Shown: one piece after another, positions 1 to 11,544 of the stretch
How the letters are laid out: each line of letters starts with the position of its first letter
How positions within the stretch are numbered: position 1 is the stretch's first letter
The notes under the pieces: model-generated
Told to the model about the DNA's origin: nothing
The model's input: the letters and a program-made list of their open reading frames with translations, nothing else
Database searches by the model: none
Position numbers and translations under genes: made by a program
Source: Tenodera sinensis
Lineage: Eukaryota > Arthropoda > Insecta > Mantodea > Mantidae
Assembly: GCA_030765045.1 (NCBI GenBank)
Contig: CM060969.1
Span: forward strand, 42,511,216-42,575,215
DNA: 64,000 nt
Direction: 5' to 3'

Positions 1-678
1 GCTTAGTTTTTTTTTTTTTTTCTTTTTTTGAAGCAGATAGTAGAAGAATAAGCGTTCTAATAGTTTTTATGTAACTAGTCTATAGTCTGATCGTGAGACG
101 AGTATTTGTCTAGCGCATGAGCGAAAGCGAACTACAAGTGTCACAAAGAAAAGTTGTGCACCTGTTACATACAACGTTATGCTATTTTAGCATTAAAATG
201 CGTAAAAATAATAAATTTTCTAAACGAAGAATTATAATCTATCAGAGTTCTCAGATGTATGACACAGTATGGTTTCTAAGTAGATGTTTCATTTCTTTTA
301 TCACCTATAGAACTCGGAAATAACCTTTTCTAATGTGACCATACCCCATCCAGCCTTATATCACACCTTGTATCACACCGCGATAACCTGGTGTTTGTAT
401 CAACTGCGACTAACGAAACACCACGTGAACTCATGCCTCGTGTTTATGATGTTATGAACGAGATTTACTCGAGAGTTTTAGGAATAGCGTTACATTCAAG
501 TAGTCCTTACCAGTGTTATCATACACCTTGAAATCTCAAAGATAATCGCCAATATTTAAGGCACTATATTTTGTTTCGGCGTATCGCGGATTTGTAGCTG
601 ACCGCTTGTGTTTACATCAAGTGCGGATCTAAGTGTGGAGCGATTTGTACAGTTAATCTTTACCAAGGAAGGAGAGAG
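1..678. other. Unassigned AT-rich DNA
   Basis: The stretch opens with a T-rich tract (about 7-28). The one open frame (117-323, 68 codons) has low-complexity composition and no family motif. I see no gene, RNA or repeat shared with the rest of the window. Confidence 0.5.
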
Positions 679-808
679 TCGGTCTGTGTGGCTCAGTTTG
701 TTCAACACTGGCCTACTGATCCCCAGGTCGTGGGTTCAAATCTGGGCCAGACCGATGGTTGTTAAAACGACAGCTCTATGTCAGTAGATTTACTGGCATG
801 TAAAAGAT
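679..808 (+). mobile_element. SINE family B, 3'-truncated copy
   Basis: A tRNA-like head (GGCTCAGTTTGTTCAACACTGG as A-box region, GGGTTCAAATCTGG as B-box region) is followed by a body reading AACGACAGCTCTATGTCAGTAGATTTACTGGCATGTAAAAGA. The same head and body occur at 32455-32685 (+) and about 56637-56849 (-), which defines the family. Similarity stops near 808, so this copy lacks its 3' half. Such elements are short retroposons with an internal RNA polymerase III promoter, moved by LINE machinery; that role is family knowledge, not seen here. Confidence 0.7.
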
Positions 809-1744
809 GTGGCGATGATGTCATTGTCTTCTTGCCCTGGTAATTGGATACCAGATTGGCACTGGTACCAGAAATAGGGTAATTTCGCACGATTTATGTC
901 GTCATAAGCTGCTTTAATTCTAGGATTGCATAAAGAATATTTTGCACAAGAGCAGACAAAGACATAAGTGCACGTGTCCGACTCTTTTTTAAACACAAAA
1001 CCATATCCGTCCCAGCGCAGTCGTCAGATGCTCTACCGAAGGCATTGTACTTGAAGAAATAGGAATAGCCAGGATGTTTGTCGGAGAAAGAGAAGAGATG
1101 AAAGTGGATATGGAAAGAAGACTGGTTTGGGAACAGGAAGTTGGTCGAAAGAGAGCTGTAACTCTTTTCCAAAATCCTTTCAAAAGACAGGCACCAACAG
1201 GCTATACAAACAGTCTTCTTGTATATTGTGTTTCATACAGTAGCGAAGTCCGGCATGACTTCCGAGTGTCCTGTAACATAACTTACGGAATATAATGGGA
1301 GAATTCCCCCATCCCGTAACATAACTCAGATATTATACATCCAACTCACTCATTTTGTGTGACACTAACACAATGGAGGGCCATTTGCAACCTTCTGCCC
1401 TCAAAATACAATGTACAACGGCAAATGTGAACAGTGCTTTTATTATTTTGTGTTGTTCAGGGTGTATCTTTTTTTATATAAAATATCCTGTGTAATGGAT
1501 TTGTGTTTCCTTCCAGGATATTTATTGCGCGTCTGGCGGTTTGAGCATGCGCTATAGAGTTTGCAGTTGCATGCACTACCCCATACTGCGTATCATGGAA
1601 GCGCCACTTAGTTGCATGCATCAAAGATATAAATACATTAGGTGAACATTCAAAAAAAAAATTATTTTACATTGACATGAATTTTTCTAACCATTATTGT
1701 ATATTTTTATATGCAACAACAAACTATTGTTACGAAAGTTTATA
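809..1744. other. Unassigned DNA
   Basis: Open frames of 64-92 codons on both strands (894-1295) overlap each other and show no recognisable domain. Short repeated words such as GTTGCATGCA occur near 1566 and 1611. No gene is supported. Confidence 0.4.
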
Positions 1745-2455
1745 CTTCTTCTTCACTGTTTAGATCTTTTATTGGTCTGTTCCGGCTCCAAATTGCTACC
1801 ATCTTTTCCTAGGTCTTCCCAAGTTTCTTCTTCCTCGTGGTGAATAATTGTATGCTGATTTTGGTATTCTGTTTTCAGTCATACTCAAGTGTTACTTCTA
1901 GTTTGTTCTATACTTCATTATTGCTGTATTTGGTTCCTCTAAGTTTAATTGTTGCCTTATTCCTGTACTATGCTTTTGTCTGTTCTTTGAAATCCTGCTA
2001 TTGATCTGAGGAATCTCATTGTTGCAGTTTCTATTCTAGCTGAGTATCGTGCTGTAATAGTCCATGTTTTGGATCCACAAGTTATTGTAGGAACTGCCAA
2101 TGTCAGTGTAATTTCATTATTGAATCTTTTCTGGTTTTAGTTTTCAAAGTTCTATTTAGTGTTCCTGTTATGTAATTAAACTTGTTTAGTTTGTTATTTA
2201 TATCTATTTTCATTGTATATGATATTTCTTAGCCTAGATGTTAAATTTTGTGGCTTGTTCTGCTGGTTTGATTTTTAATATTGTGACTTTTGGGTGGGCG
2301 GGAAGTAAAGGAGACAGATGTAGTCGAAATAAAGAAACACTTTTATTTCCGTAAACAGTAAATTTGTACACTCGTTTCAACAGCAAGAAAGTCTTTTCCG
2401 ATTCTCCAATAGCACGGCTCCGAACTCGTAACACAAAGAACTGTCCCTTCTCCGT

Positions 2456-2670
2456 CGGCACGACTCCTCAACGCTTCACATACGTCTGTCCTGACCTCGG
2501 CACGACTACTCAACGCTTCACATACGTCTGACCCTCCGTCGGCACGACTACTCAACGCTTCACATACGTCTGACTCCTCCGTCGGCACGACTACTCAACG
2601 CTTCACATACGTCTGACTCTTCCGTCGGCACGACTACTCAACGCTTCACATACGTCTGACTGACTCTTCT
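2456..2670. repeat. Minisatellite, about 42-bp unit, five copies, inside the LTR
   Basis: Units begin CGGCACGACTACTCAACGC and continue through CACATACGTCTGAC; periods are 42-43 bases. The minus-strand frame across them gives a repeated DVCEALSSRA peptide, which I take to be incidental because the array lies downstream of the LTR TATA box in the likely R/U5 region. Confidence 0.9.
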
Positions 2671-2684
2671 GTCGCACTTTACCG

Positions 2685-2693
2685 CTATTTATA
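2685..2693 (-). promoter_or_regulatory. TATA box of the solo LTR
   Basis: Minus-strand TATAAATAG is followed after about 25 bases by AGTCAGTC, a good match to an arthropod initiator. Spacing and position within the LTR fit an RNA polymerase II start site for the retrotransposon. Confidence 0.6.
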
Positions 2694-3029
2694 TCTCCCA
2701 GGCACTATTCTGGAAAGTTCAGTTATTGCGGTGAAATACAAAGCAGAAGATTCTCGAAGTCTCTATTCTTTTCTCTCTTTCGGCAAGCGCCCCAAAAATG
2801 CGGCCATTCTCTGTCTCTTTCCTTCGGCTCCTTTGCGGTAGTGCCGACAATAATGCGATGGGTGACACTGCTGTTGTCGGCAATTAGATGCGGCGGGCGC
2901 GGTGACAATATTATCTTTAACCGAACCGGATGAGACCTCTTGAATGCCATCTTTCTTATTTTTCAGATGATACTTCCATACTATACTGTTTTGTTATTTC
3001 GCTGAATTTATATAGCATTCTTTGCAGTT

Positions 3030-3244
3030 AGCGCGCTCGCCTACCACCTAGGCGGCCCGGGTTCGATCCCAGGGACCCGCATGTGGTATTCGTGGTGGAC
3101 GAAGCGGCGTCAGGGCGGGTTTTCTCCGGGTATTCCGGTTTCCCCCGCCATCTCATTCCACCGGTGCTCCATCTTCATGTATCATTAGTGTCACCGCCTG
3201 CGGTGCCGTAGTAGTAAAAGCGGGCGTTAAACACTACAACAACA
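3030..3244 (+). mobile_element. tRNA-derived SINE (family H) with 13-bp target duplication
   Basis: The element is flanked by a perfect duplication ATTCTTTGCAGTT at 3017-3029 and 3245-3257. The head carries a B box GGGTTCGATCCC near 3059-3070. The body contains GGTGGACGAAGCGGCG and TTTCCCCCGCCATCTCATTCC, and the tail is AAC-rich. It sits inside the LINE remnant, after the FADD-encoding segment in LINE orientation. The style resembles SINEs I associate with cockroaches; that is memory, not a search. Confidence 0.88.
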
Positions 3245-3645
3245 ATTCTTTGCAGTTCGTCTTCTGTTTTTACTATTAAACTGGAATCATCTGCGAAGGG
3301 TAATGTTTTTATTATTAAATGTCCTACTTACTTCCCCACGTTGTTATTTGCTTCCATGATCTTACCATGGCGTCAAAATAGACGTTAAAAATGAGTGGTT
3401 GACTGTGGACAACCTTGTCTAACTCCTACTGTTATTTTTATAGGTTCCCATTGATTTACTTTTATTTTCGCTTTTTATACGTTTTTAATTACTGCTATTA
3501 AATGCTGTGGGATATCTTTTTTGTTTCTTAAATTCCAGAGTTTTAGTATAGACACTTTACCGAAAGTTTTTATATAATCTATAAACAGGATATGGGTTTC
3601 TAGGTTAAATTATCTGTTCTTTCTACTTCATATTAATCCAAGTAA

Positions 3646-4249
3646 ATCTTTGCAGAAGTAGCCACATATGTTTCACTATACTCACAAGGCGGATAAAGGA
3701 AACAAATGGTAGTCAAATTGTAAAGCGATTAGCTATATGCTAGTCTTAAAATGCCATACTTCTTTTTCATATCACAAGAAATACTCGGAAAATGAGACAA
3801 GATATTGAAAAAATAAAATAAATAATATTGGACGTCTCAGAAACGACTGATATCAAAAAAAAAGATTAAAAAATCATCATAGTAACATTAAAGGTTAGTA
3901 TGAAGGTAAGGCCTACAGACCTTTCAGTGTAAACAATGTGTTTCTATAAATCTGGTTAAAACATTTTCTAGGTATTAGAGGCTTAATGTGTATTTAAAAA
4001 TCAGAAAATTTATTATATCATAAGTAATGCAAAGTGCAAAAATAATCTATTATTTCAAATGTATGGACTGTATATGGAGGAGCCTGCAGGCAAAATCACT
4101 TTTTTAATAAAAAGTTACTGTTATTATGTTTTTACTGCAAATTCAATATACCATAATACTTTTTAATGTCCCATTTATACCCGCTTCTAACATTAGTGGT
4201 CAAATCGCCGGGACTTCTTTCTCTCTCTCTCTTTCGTCTTCTTTTTTAA
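3646..4249. other. Unassigned AT-rich DNA
   Basis: No open frame of note and no shared repeat seen. A short CT run occurs at 4219-4234. Confidence 0.4.
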
Positions 4250-4402
4250 CGTTAGATCACACACGCATTCCTACTTCACTCTTGGGAGGATAGACAATAA
4301 TCTTGGCTAGAGAAGAACTTCTACTCCCCCGCTCCGGGAATAGAACCCACGAACTCTCGCACAGAAGAGAAGTGCTCTACCGACTGAGCTACCTCGCCAG
4401 CT
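4250..4402 (-). mobile_element. SINE family C copy
   Basis: On the minus strand the head reads GAGGTAGCTCAGTCGGTAGAGC (A-box region), followed by GTGGGTTCTATTCCCGG (B box). The body includes CTAGCCAAGATTATTG. The head does not fold as a full tRNA because the ends do not pair as an acceptor stem, so it is not a tRNA gene. The same body (TAGCTAAGATTATTCCC-like) occurs at 24932-25200, 25330-25456 and 63625-63749. Confidence 0.7.
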
Positions 4403-5572
4403 TCCAGATATCCGGTTTTCATTCAAATGTATTCAAGTGAACTATGTTCATCAACAGCTCACTCCACTTATTTATTAAACACCTGTCTTTCGTTAGTTGT
4501 TTATGAAACAGCCTGTTCTTTGCTCAATTCCCACAAGAAATTACGTTTAAACAAGAGTGTTTTATTGTGGGTGACATTCATGACAGCAAAACTCCATGCA
4601 TTACTCAAATGTGTCTCTCGCTTTTGACTATGGAACTTTTTATCTAAGGTTTTGTAACAATAACTATTAAAATTCTTAAAACCCAACTCAAACCTGCTGG
4701 CACAACATTGTAGAATTTTTCAATGTACGAGCCCACATTGTAAATTAAGAAACATGATTTGTATTCTGTATATGTCAAATTATCATCGTAGAGGTATAAC
4801 GGCCTCACAAAGCCAAATAATTATGGGTTTTATAGTTTTTAACATAACAGCTGCACCTGCGTAAGGGGTTGATTCAACCACTAATTTAAAGCCGGTAGCA
4901 TTCTTATAGGATCAAAGTAGAAATTATTAACGCCGCCACCTGATTCGATAAACCTTATATGACATTTTAACTAACGTATCTGCAGCTGCGCCAAGTAGTG
5001 ATAGAAAAACTAAAACGCATTATAATTGGATTGACTTCTGGTATAATAATAGTTGGACTACACTTGACTTAAGGGTAACTTAGAAAGCCTATCCTATAAA
5101 TATTAAATATACTAAATTCAAGGCTCATTAAGCTCTTGCATTAAAATGTTTTTAAGGTTAAAATACATTTTAATACTTACATCCGATGCAAACATTTTTT
5201 CTAGTATTACATGAGACACATACACACAGACACACACTCACATTTTTTATTTATGTTTATATTTATAGCACGAGCAAGATCAAAAATAAACTAATAACTT
5301 TCAACTGAACTTTTAACTACTCTTACGTTTGTGCCAAACATAATACAACATTTCAGATATTTTAAAACGTTGTCTACCTGTTGACTACCTTATGGCTAGA
5401 GATTCTTTGTTTACTAAAATTTAACACCATATTAAAGACTGCAAATTCAGCAGAAAAATTCACTACAATATACTGTGTACTTAGGTATATGACAGTTTAC
5501 TAAAAAATTCAGCATTCTCCAATTGACGGCTTCCTTAAACAATGTATACTAAACAACAACAAATATAAATAC
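4403..5572. other. Unassigned AT-rich DNA
   Basis: The overlapping frames at 4427-4686 on both strands have no recognisable motif. No repeat shared with other parts was noticed. Confidence 0.4.
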
Positions 5573-5915
5573 TGTGACCCGGGCAAGCGCAAAATAACGG
5601 ACTGTCGGAGCCGGCGAACTACAAAAATGTTCAAGGTCAGACTGCCTCGCTTGACTGTTAGTAAGTACGTGACTAACAATCGGGGCGGCAGAACCAAAAG
5701 CGGTTTCCTCCATAGCCTTCGAGAAGGATCTGGTTCCGTCATCGCCGGCGTGTCTGAGAAGTTCGCGAAAGGTACGTGTGACGTCATATACGGAAACAGA
5801 GAGTCAGTTACAGTTACGGAGACGAATAGCTTAGTGTATCAGAGATCTGTGTTTTTGCGCAAAACGTTTGAAGAAAAACAAAGTGATAGAAAAATAACTG
5901 GACTGATTTTTATCA
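5573..5915 (+). mobile_element. LTR family 2, copy 1 (internally deleted)
   Basis: It starts TGTGACCCGGGC directly after ATAC, as copy 2 does. It shares long blocks with the copy at about 56108-56625, including GACTAACAATC, CTTCGAGAA and GAAGTTCGCGAAA-like words before TGTGACGTCAT. The 3' end has drifted (CTGATTTTTATCA where copy 3 has CTGATTTTGTCACA), and no 3' target duplication is visible. The 97-codon frame at 5627-5920 is an LTR by-product: the related copy has a partly matching frame, as expected from nucleotide homology. A middle segment present in the other copies is missing here. Confidence 0.7.
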
Positions 5916-7175
5916 TTTAGTCAATGCATAATTCAAATTGCAACAAATGCCACAACTATTGACAAAGTTGCAAATATAGAAAATATTACCTGAAAATAAT
6001 TATAATCTACAAAAGCACATACAGGAATGTCCCTTATCTCTTTCTTAAACTCATTTATTGCAAAAAGATAAAGTATGCGACACTACCCATGATTACAATA
6101 AGTAAACCATACGATAAATCGAAGAAAGTTAATATTTATTTACTGTATATGTTCTACTGAGTATTGTTTGTTGATTTTCCTGAAAGTTTATAAGCGATTA
6201 TTTCGTCACTCTGATAAAAAATGTGATGTTTTTATTTTCAAGCCTACGTTGTATGAGTAATAATAAATATCTCATTTTGTTTTACCATTTAACGCAAATC
6301 TTGCAGTTTAATAAATGTGTATTTCAAGCCTTTAAAAAATAAGATTGTGTTAGGCCACTGCTTCCATAGAAGGAGAGCAGTGTTACGTCACAGCACCTCT
6401 CCCTCCTAGATGTAGCACGTGGCTCGCCCATACCTGTGTAAACAACAGAGAATTAAACTAATTTATTATTTACATGCGTGAACTACAGTTAGATCTTTGT
6501 GTGAATTATAAGGTGTTGTTTTCTGAAGTACAAATACAACAGACTTCTTTGGGATCTCTGAGGTGTTTAAATTGCAAGAGAAAGAAAAACTACACAAGTG
6601 CAACTTGAAACAAGCTTGTTTTTGTGTTACGAGTTATGTGGGAATTGTTGACACCAACGTTTTCATGCTTTGAAGAGAAAGAACAGACTTTCTCCACAAG
6701 CTCTTCCAATTTCTCTCCTCCTTCTTCATTTCTTCCCCTTTCTTTGCGTGTTCTTTCCCAATTTCATCACTCGCCATCACTTCACGTACAAGAAGAAAGG
6801 GGCCCGGAATACAATAAGAAGGGCGGGGGAAAACTTATATTTCCCGGCAGGTGATTGAAGTTCGTGGAAGGATAAAAAAATGAGTGCCGCAGAAGCGAAA
6901 GAAAGGGATTGGAGGAAAAAAGGCAGAATTTTCGACGGTGAAATAAATTATATCAGGGGCAATACAGCATATGGGTAAGTTTCCCACCTTCTGGAAGTTA
7001 CCGGTTAAAGGTTGGTTCAGCGGAAGGGTTTATATGACCTTAAATAATCTGATTAGGAACCACTTGGAATTTAAATTCTGCACGTATGTCATGTAGATCA
7101 AGGCAATCTCTCTTAGGAAATAGGATAAACATGGCAAAACAGGTCACCAGCTGAACCGAGCCACTTCTAAACCAA
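5916..7175. other. Mostly unassigned DNA with a weak candidate first exon
   Basis: Nothing clear until 6880-6974, where an ATG-started frame runs into a consensus splice donor (listed separately). The overlapping frames at 6624-6858 lie in CT-rich sequence. Confidence 0.4.
6880..6974 (+). other. Candidate coding exon ending at a splice donor (weak)
   Basis: An ATG in the context AAAAAAATGA opens 31 codons plus two bases and runs into ATGG|GTAAGT at 6974/6975. The translation begins MSAAEAKERDWRKKGRIF and is charged and non-repetitive. No homologue was recognised and no acceptor or second exon was identified. A frame this short can arise by chance, so confidence is low. Confidence 0.15.
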
Positions 7176-7965
7176 TCTGATGTGTTGCACTCACATGATT
7201 TTCACTGCTCTGGCAAACGATTCCTAAAACACTTGTTGCTCTATCTACTTTATGTTAATCAAGATAAACATTTGTACAGATTACCTTATTGTTAATTTTC
7301 TTGTAGGTGCAAGGAGAATACAGCAGGCTTTAAGTGACAGTCACATGTATTAAGAGTAATTGCTATATGATTACTTTGAAATTACTCCTCTTTTCATGAC
7401 CAAGAGATACAAAAATGAATAACGATCCCCCATTTGAGAACGGTCTAAATTCTCACAAATAACAAGGAATATCTCCGAAATTATTCACTTCATAAAACAA
7501 ATTTGACATGAATTGTGCGTTTTGCCAAGATCTACATCTTTTGTGTACTAAGATTTTGTTTGCCTCTTAAGATTTACCACTATGCAAAAGTCATGAGGAG
7601 TAAACAGGACTATGAAGGCTGTAGCCAGAATATTCAAAATACACTTTCATTTGTCGTAAATATATCTCAAAACACATGGCATTTTAATCAAAATCGTTAG
7701 AGCCATTTTTGAGAAAATCAAAATTTTCGAAACATTTTTCTTGTAAACGGTTGTTTAGAGTGGACTAATTTTCTTCAAAATCTTCCTGTCGCATCCTTGA
7801 AATATATTACACTCACATAACAACTTTGATTTTAAACCAGCTTTTTGTTTTTTAGTTTTGCTGTTGACAGACACACACACATTCAGGGAGCGCTAAAGCA
7901 TATTTCTGGTGAAATTTTTCTGTGAATTCAATACTTCCCTATTTACTATACGCAGTAGAGAAAGT
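7176..7965 (+). mobile_element. Family A element, copy A1, full length
   Basis: It starts TCTGATGTGTTGCACTCACATG and ends TTTACTATACGCAGTAGAGAAAGT. The internal body is shared with the other copies (for example AAGGAATATCTCCGAAAT and CATCCTTGAAATAT). The 5' ACTTTCTCTACT motif is decayed to TTTTCACTGCTC. It has no coding capacity and would depend on proteins supplied elsewhere. Confidence 0.85.
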
Positions 7966-8067
7966 AATATTGTTTACTAGTTACTTTATCTGCCACAGAC
8001 AGCAAGTTGGTACAGAAGATATTGAGCTCCACTCAAAACTTTGTTACCAAGTTTTCCCTGAAGTACA

Positions 8068-8455
8068 TGTTTTGAGGCGCCTTAAATTAAAGAAAGAATT
8101 TTTATACAATCTTTTATGTAAGTCACAGTTCAAAAAAGTAGGATAAGTACCAAACTTGGTATTTAAATTCAGTACCGTCTCAAAATGTGACACCCAGGAT
8201 ATTCAAGAAAGTCCTCCCACTTCAAAATACACTTTTACATGGAACCTTTTTCGAAATTTTCTATTTTCTGAAAAATATAAAAATATCCATATTAAATTAA
8301 CATGAAAAATAAAACTTATATATATAGATTTTTCTGGGACTAGTCTATGAAGTTTTCTACATTGGCAAGGAATGTTGCATAATCTTTGTAACCGGTGAAC
8401 ATATACAAAAAGTAGGCCTCTATAAAACACATAACATTTCAACAACCTTTAGCAA
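8068..8455 (-). mobile_element. Family A fragment A2
   Basis: This reverse-oriented segment shares TTTTGAGGCGCCTTAAATTAAA, the TTCAAAAAAGTAGG to TACCAAACTTGGTATTTAAATT block and TTTACATGGAACCTTTTTCG with other copies. Both element ends are missing or unrecognisable. It lies about 100 bases from A1 in opposite orientation. Confidence 0.6.
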
Positions 8456-9968
8456 TAAGTGGCATAAGGCTTTCCGCGATATTCCTACAATTTGCTCAAT
8501 ACTTGTCATTGTTTTTAAATCTTGTCGGTTTTCAATTGTTTCTGGCGATTGCTTGGGAAGAGTATATGAATTATGAAAATTACTATGAATGTGTTAAAGA
8601 GACCGGACAAATGGGTATTAATACGTAAGAAATCTTAGGAAATGTTATCTTTTCTGTTTCCTAATTTATGTTGGAACATCCATTTATGTAATTTGAAGTA
8701 TATGTTATGAGATGTGAAAAACAGACCCCTTATTCCTTAAAACTGGACGTTTCAGTAACTCATCAACTTGTTAGTCCAAATTAGGTCGAGTTATAGACCT
8801 TCTACTGTAATTATATACCCACTAATAAACGATAAAGAGTGGAGAAAGGTATGCGAATCTAACACAACTTTTTGTTTTTGTTTTTCTCTCTCCCTTTTTT
8901 ATTGTTTTATTTTTTATTTGCTTTTTTTGCTTGAGTTTGAACGTCATATACCCAGAAAATTCTGTATTTTCCTCTTTTCTTTTTGCGATTGTGTAAATTG
9001 ATATCTGTTTCAAAGTTATTATTAATATTAACCATTTTTCTGGCACTCTAACAATGAAAATAAGGATAATTGATATATAGATATGCGCTTGGACAGCTTT
9101 TTCACACAAATTAAAAGGTATCTCGGTGTCTTACTTTCCGCTCCTCTTTCTCCGTAATTTATGTGTCAATGAATTTAGACTTATAATGCAGGAAAATTAA
9201 TTCCAAAATCTAAAGATACCCGATCTTCATACTAAGAAGTCATGCTCAGCTCGCTTGACGTACCTACAGGAACGAGAGTGAGGGACATTATGTCCCATGT
9301 TCAGGACAAGGTTTTCTTTTTGTGAGTCCCAACAATGCTCACGTCCTTAATAATTTGTTCATCTAAAAGTTTCGTATGTAACAAATCTAATCACATAAAT
9401 TATACTCGTGCCTGACTGTCTGGCTGCCTATGCCTTATGCTGCTTTACTAAATCATAAAAATAAAAACTGCACAGAATTACCGTTAGATATATCGCCATA
9501 ATTACAAACTTAAGCGTGCTTGATTGATGCTACATATTCAATTACAGCCTTCAACCACAGAAGCAATTTTGATCCATGGTTTGACAACGTAATAACAAAC
9601 ATATCCAGATTTGCAACATTATAACCTTTTTAAATTAAAAAGCACCATCATGAAGGAATATAAGTATATTAGAAAAATTATTTTGTGTCCTTTAAAATAA
9701 TTGTAAAAGTGTTTTGTTTATTACTACAACTATTCCTTTAGCACTAGAAGGTGCACTTTGTTCCTGGCGGGCAAAATCCCCTTTAGAACATTCAAGGGTT
9801 GTCATGGGCTTATAGATAGTTTTGAGCAGTGTCGAATGCGTCCAAACTGGAAATGTTAGGGGGCCCCTTCCATACCTGCGTGAATCGTCGCCCGGATCTG
9901 GTTGCCTTTCGGGTCTATCCCTTCGTTGCTACCTTATAGGGGTCATATTGGAAGAACAAAGAAACTCA

Positions 9969-9970
<2 letters not shown>
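8456..9970. other. Unassigned AT-rich DNA
   Basis: A T-rich stretch (8870-8935) produces low-complexity frames. From about 9740 to 9950 the sequence is more GC-rich (GGGGGCCCCTTCC near 9858), but I recognise no family. Confidence 0.4.

Positions 9971-10025
<55 letters not shown>
9971..10025. repeat. (AT)n microsatellite
   Basis: About 27 AT units. The long frame across it (9822-10214) encodes an IY-repeat and is an artefact. Confidence 0.97.
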
Positions 10026-10028
<3 letters not shown>

Positions 10029-10879
10029 TATTTTGAGCTCGCAGAATATTCTGTGAGACGATATGAAAGATCTAATACTTCGAGTCCACGGTTTTTCCCT
10101 CTTTACTCTGTTCCCAGTGTTCATTCCTTCGAAATACCTACTAATGTAATTTACAATGATGAAAATTTCATACCTACAGTGTGCAAAAAATTGCTAGCTC
10201 CACTCCATTGTTAATACATATTACTTCTGACCACAATCTTCTTATCGCGTAACTAATTGAATTCGCACTACAGGAGTGCAATGTTAGAAATGAAAGCTGT
10301 AATAGACCGTTGTGATCAAAATTTAAATCAGGTTTCACAAGAGCGGTAGCTTAGAATGCTTTTCTATAAAAAAATTAGGTACACTCCAGATATGTTAAAC
10401 GAAACAAAGAACATAATTACACCAGAAGCTCAATAAAGTTGTGTTGTTATGAACTTCAAGAGGTCGAGTGCTATGAGAGTTTAATTCATTTTGGGACATT
10501 ATATACGAATCAAATTTGATTATTGGACCGACCGGTGAAAACTGAGGTAATGTGATATTCAAAAGCATGTATGGGTAAGATGCTAGCCTATGGTGGGAAA
10601 AAATCGTGGGCGATGGACTCTTTCGGGCGTAGAAAACCTGAGCATGGCTTTCTTTGGAAGGGAAGTAAAGTCAGTGGTGCCTTCTAGATTTACAGCACGC
10701 CAAGATCCTTAAGCCTGGTTAAGAGGCCCCTGAGCAAAATACAATGGTACGGTGAGAGCCATAGCTGCGCTCATAAGTAAAATTCAATTTAATTTAAAAG
10801 CTTTAAAAACCTAATACGTGATTATGTTCATCTCTTAAAATTTTTGGTCTCTTCCTTTTAGCAATTTGTTATAAGCTCA
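10026..10879. other. Unassigned DNA
   Basis: No gene or recognised repeat seen. Confidence 0.4.
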
Positions 10880-11142
10880 AATTTTTGTTCTTATTAACGT
10901 AGTTTAAAAGAAAAGTGGAGAATTTTCTTGAAAATTCTTTTGTCGCACCCTTGGAAGATGCTGAGTTTAAATACTAACTATACTATTTAACCAAGCTTTT
11001 GTTGTTGAGTGCTGTTCAAGTCACATGTAGACACACCTTTTTCAAAAAACTCTTTTTTAGGTTTATGGGCCCAATACTTCCACGTCGATTCTTTCAGTGG
11101 AATAAAGTACTTCCCCTATTTAGTATACGTAGTAGAGAAAGT
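10880..11142 (+). mobile_element. Family A fragment A3 (3' part)
   Basis: It retains the GGAGAATTTTCTTGAAAATTC and GTCGCACCCTTGGAAGATG blocks and the complete 3' terminus TTTAGTATACGTAGTAGAGAAAGT. The 5' half is missing. Confidence 0.75.
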
Positions 11143-11544
11143 AATGCATTTTAAGTAAATATAACAAATTTGCGATGAAAAAATATCTGATGTGTCGCAT
11201 TATTAGACAGTTCATATTAAACAATTCATCCTCCTATCCAAATTACGTTAAGGACAACACGCTATGGACTCCAAGTATATACATAAACAAGTAATATAGA
11301 TCCAGTTGCATGCCGAAACTCAAAAACATATATAACTCTTCGCGTATCACAAAACACCAAATGGGGGAAAAAAAGAAACTACGTGATTCATAGATAACGT
11401 ATAAGAGTTCAACTTAAAAAAAGCCTAACATTAATGTTACAGATAACTAACTTAAAATGGTTCATGTACGTATATGAATTGATTTTCCTTACCATATTAC
11501 AACATTCCATCCGAATGAAGACTTCACAGACTTTTAAGTTATAG
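11143..11544. other. Unassigned AT-rich DNA
   Basis: Nothing recognised. Confidence 0.4.

Larger units (their letters stand above)
2282..2907 (-). mobile_element. Solo LTR, 626 bp, inserted in the LINE remnant
   Basis: On the minus strand the element starts TGTCACC at 2907 and ends GTCACA at 2282. It is flanked by a 4-bp duplication ATAT at 2908-2911 and 2278-2281. Inside, in minus-strand order, are a TATA box (TATAAATAG, near 2685-2693), an initiator-like AGTCAGTC about 25 bases downstream, a five-copy minisatellite, and an AATAAA signal about 65 bases before the 3' end. TG...CA ends, a 4-bp duplication, a promoter and a polyadenylation signal are the layout of a Gypsy-type LTR. No internal gag-pol region is present, so it is probably a solo LTR left by recombination. 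The superfamily is inferred from the duplication length only. Confidence 0.85.
1745..3645 (-). pseudogene. RTE-like LINE reverse transcriptase remnant, interrupted by an LTR and a SINE
   Basis: Read on the minus strand from about 3645 to 1745, conceptual translation with frame changes gives reverse transcriptase landmarks in order: FIDY followed by a KAFD-like motif, GVRQGC, the catalytic FADD box, ELQRML, MAFK followed by PVR, then a C-terminal region with RIETATMRFLRSIAG and GRPRKRW. This order matches RTE-type endonuclease-reverse transcriptases common in insects (family knowledge). Stops and frameshifts show it is dead. The endonuclease and N-terminal part are absent. It hosts two later insertions, a solo LTR (2282-2907) and a SINE (3030-3244). 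Dropping each with one target duplication makes the motif order continuous, which supports both the identity and the insertion boundaries. The exact clade is uncertain. Confidence 0.8.

Noticed and set aside
4317..4402. Possible tRNA gene (minus strand)
   Set aside because: Box A and box B are present, but the ends do not form an acceptor stem and a SINE body follows. The same applies to the tRNA-like heads at 24932, 41050-41130, 56760-56849 and 63690-63749.
5627..5920. 97-codon frame, partly similar to the frame at 56096-56374
   Set aside because: The similarity reflects homologous LTR DNA; frames differ in length and the third LTR copy lacks the frame, so it is not a conserved protein.
9822..10214. 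130-codon frame
   Set aside because: The core is an IY repeat from an (AT)n microsatellite.
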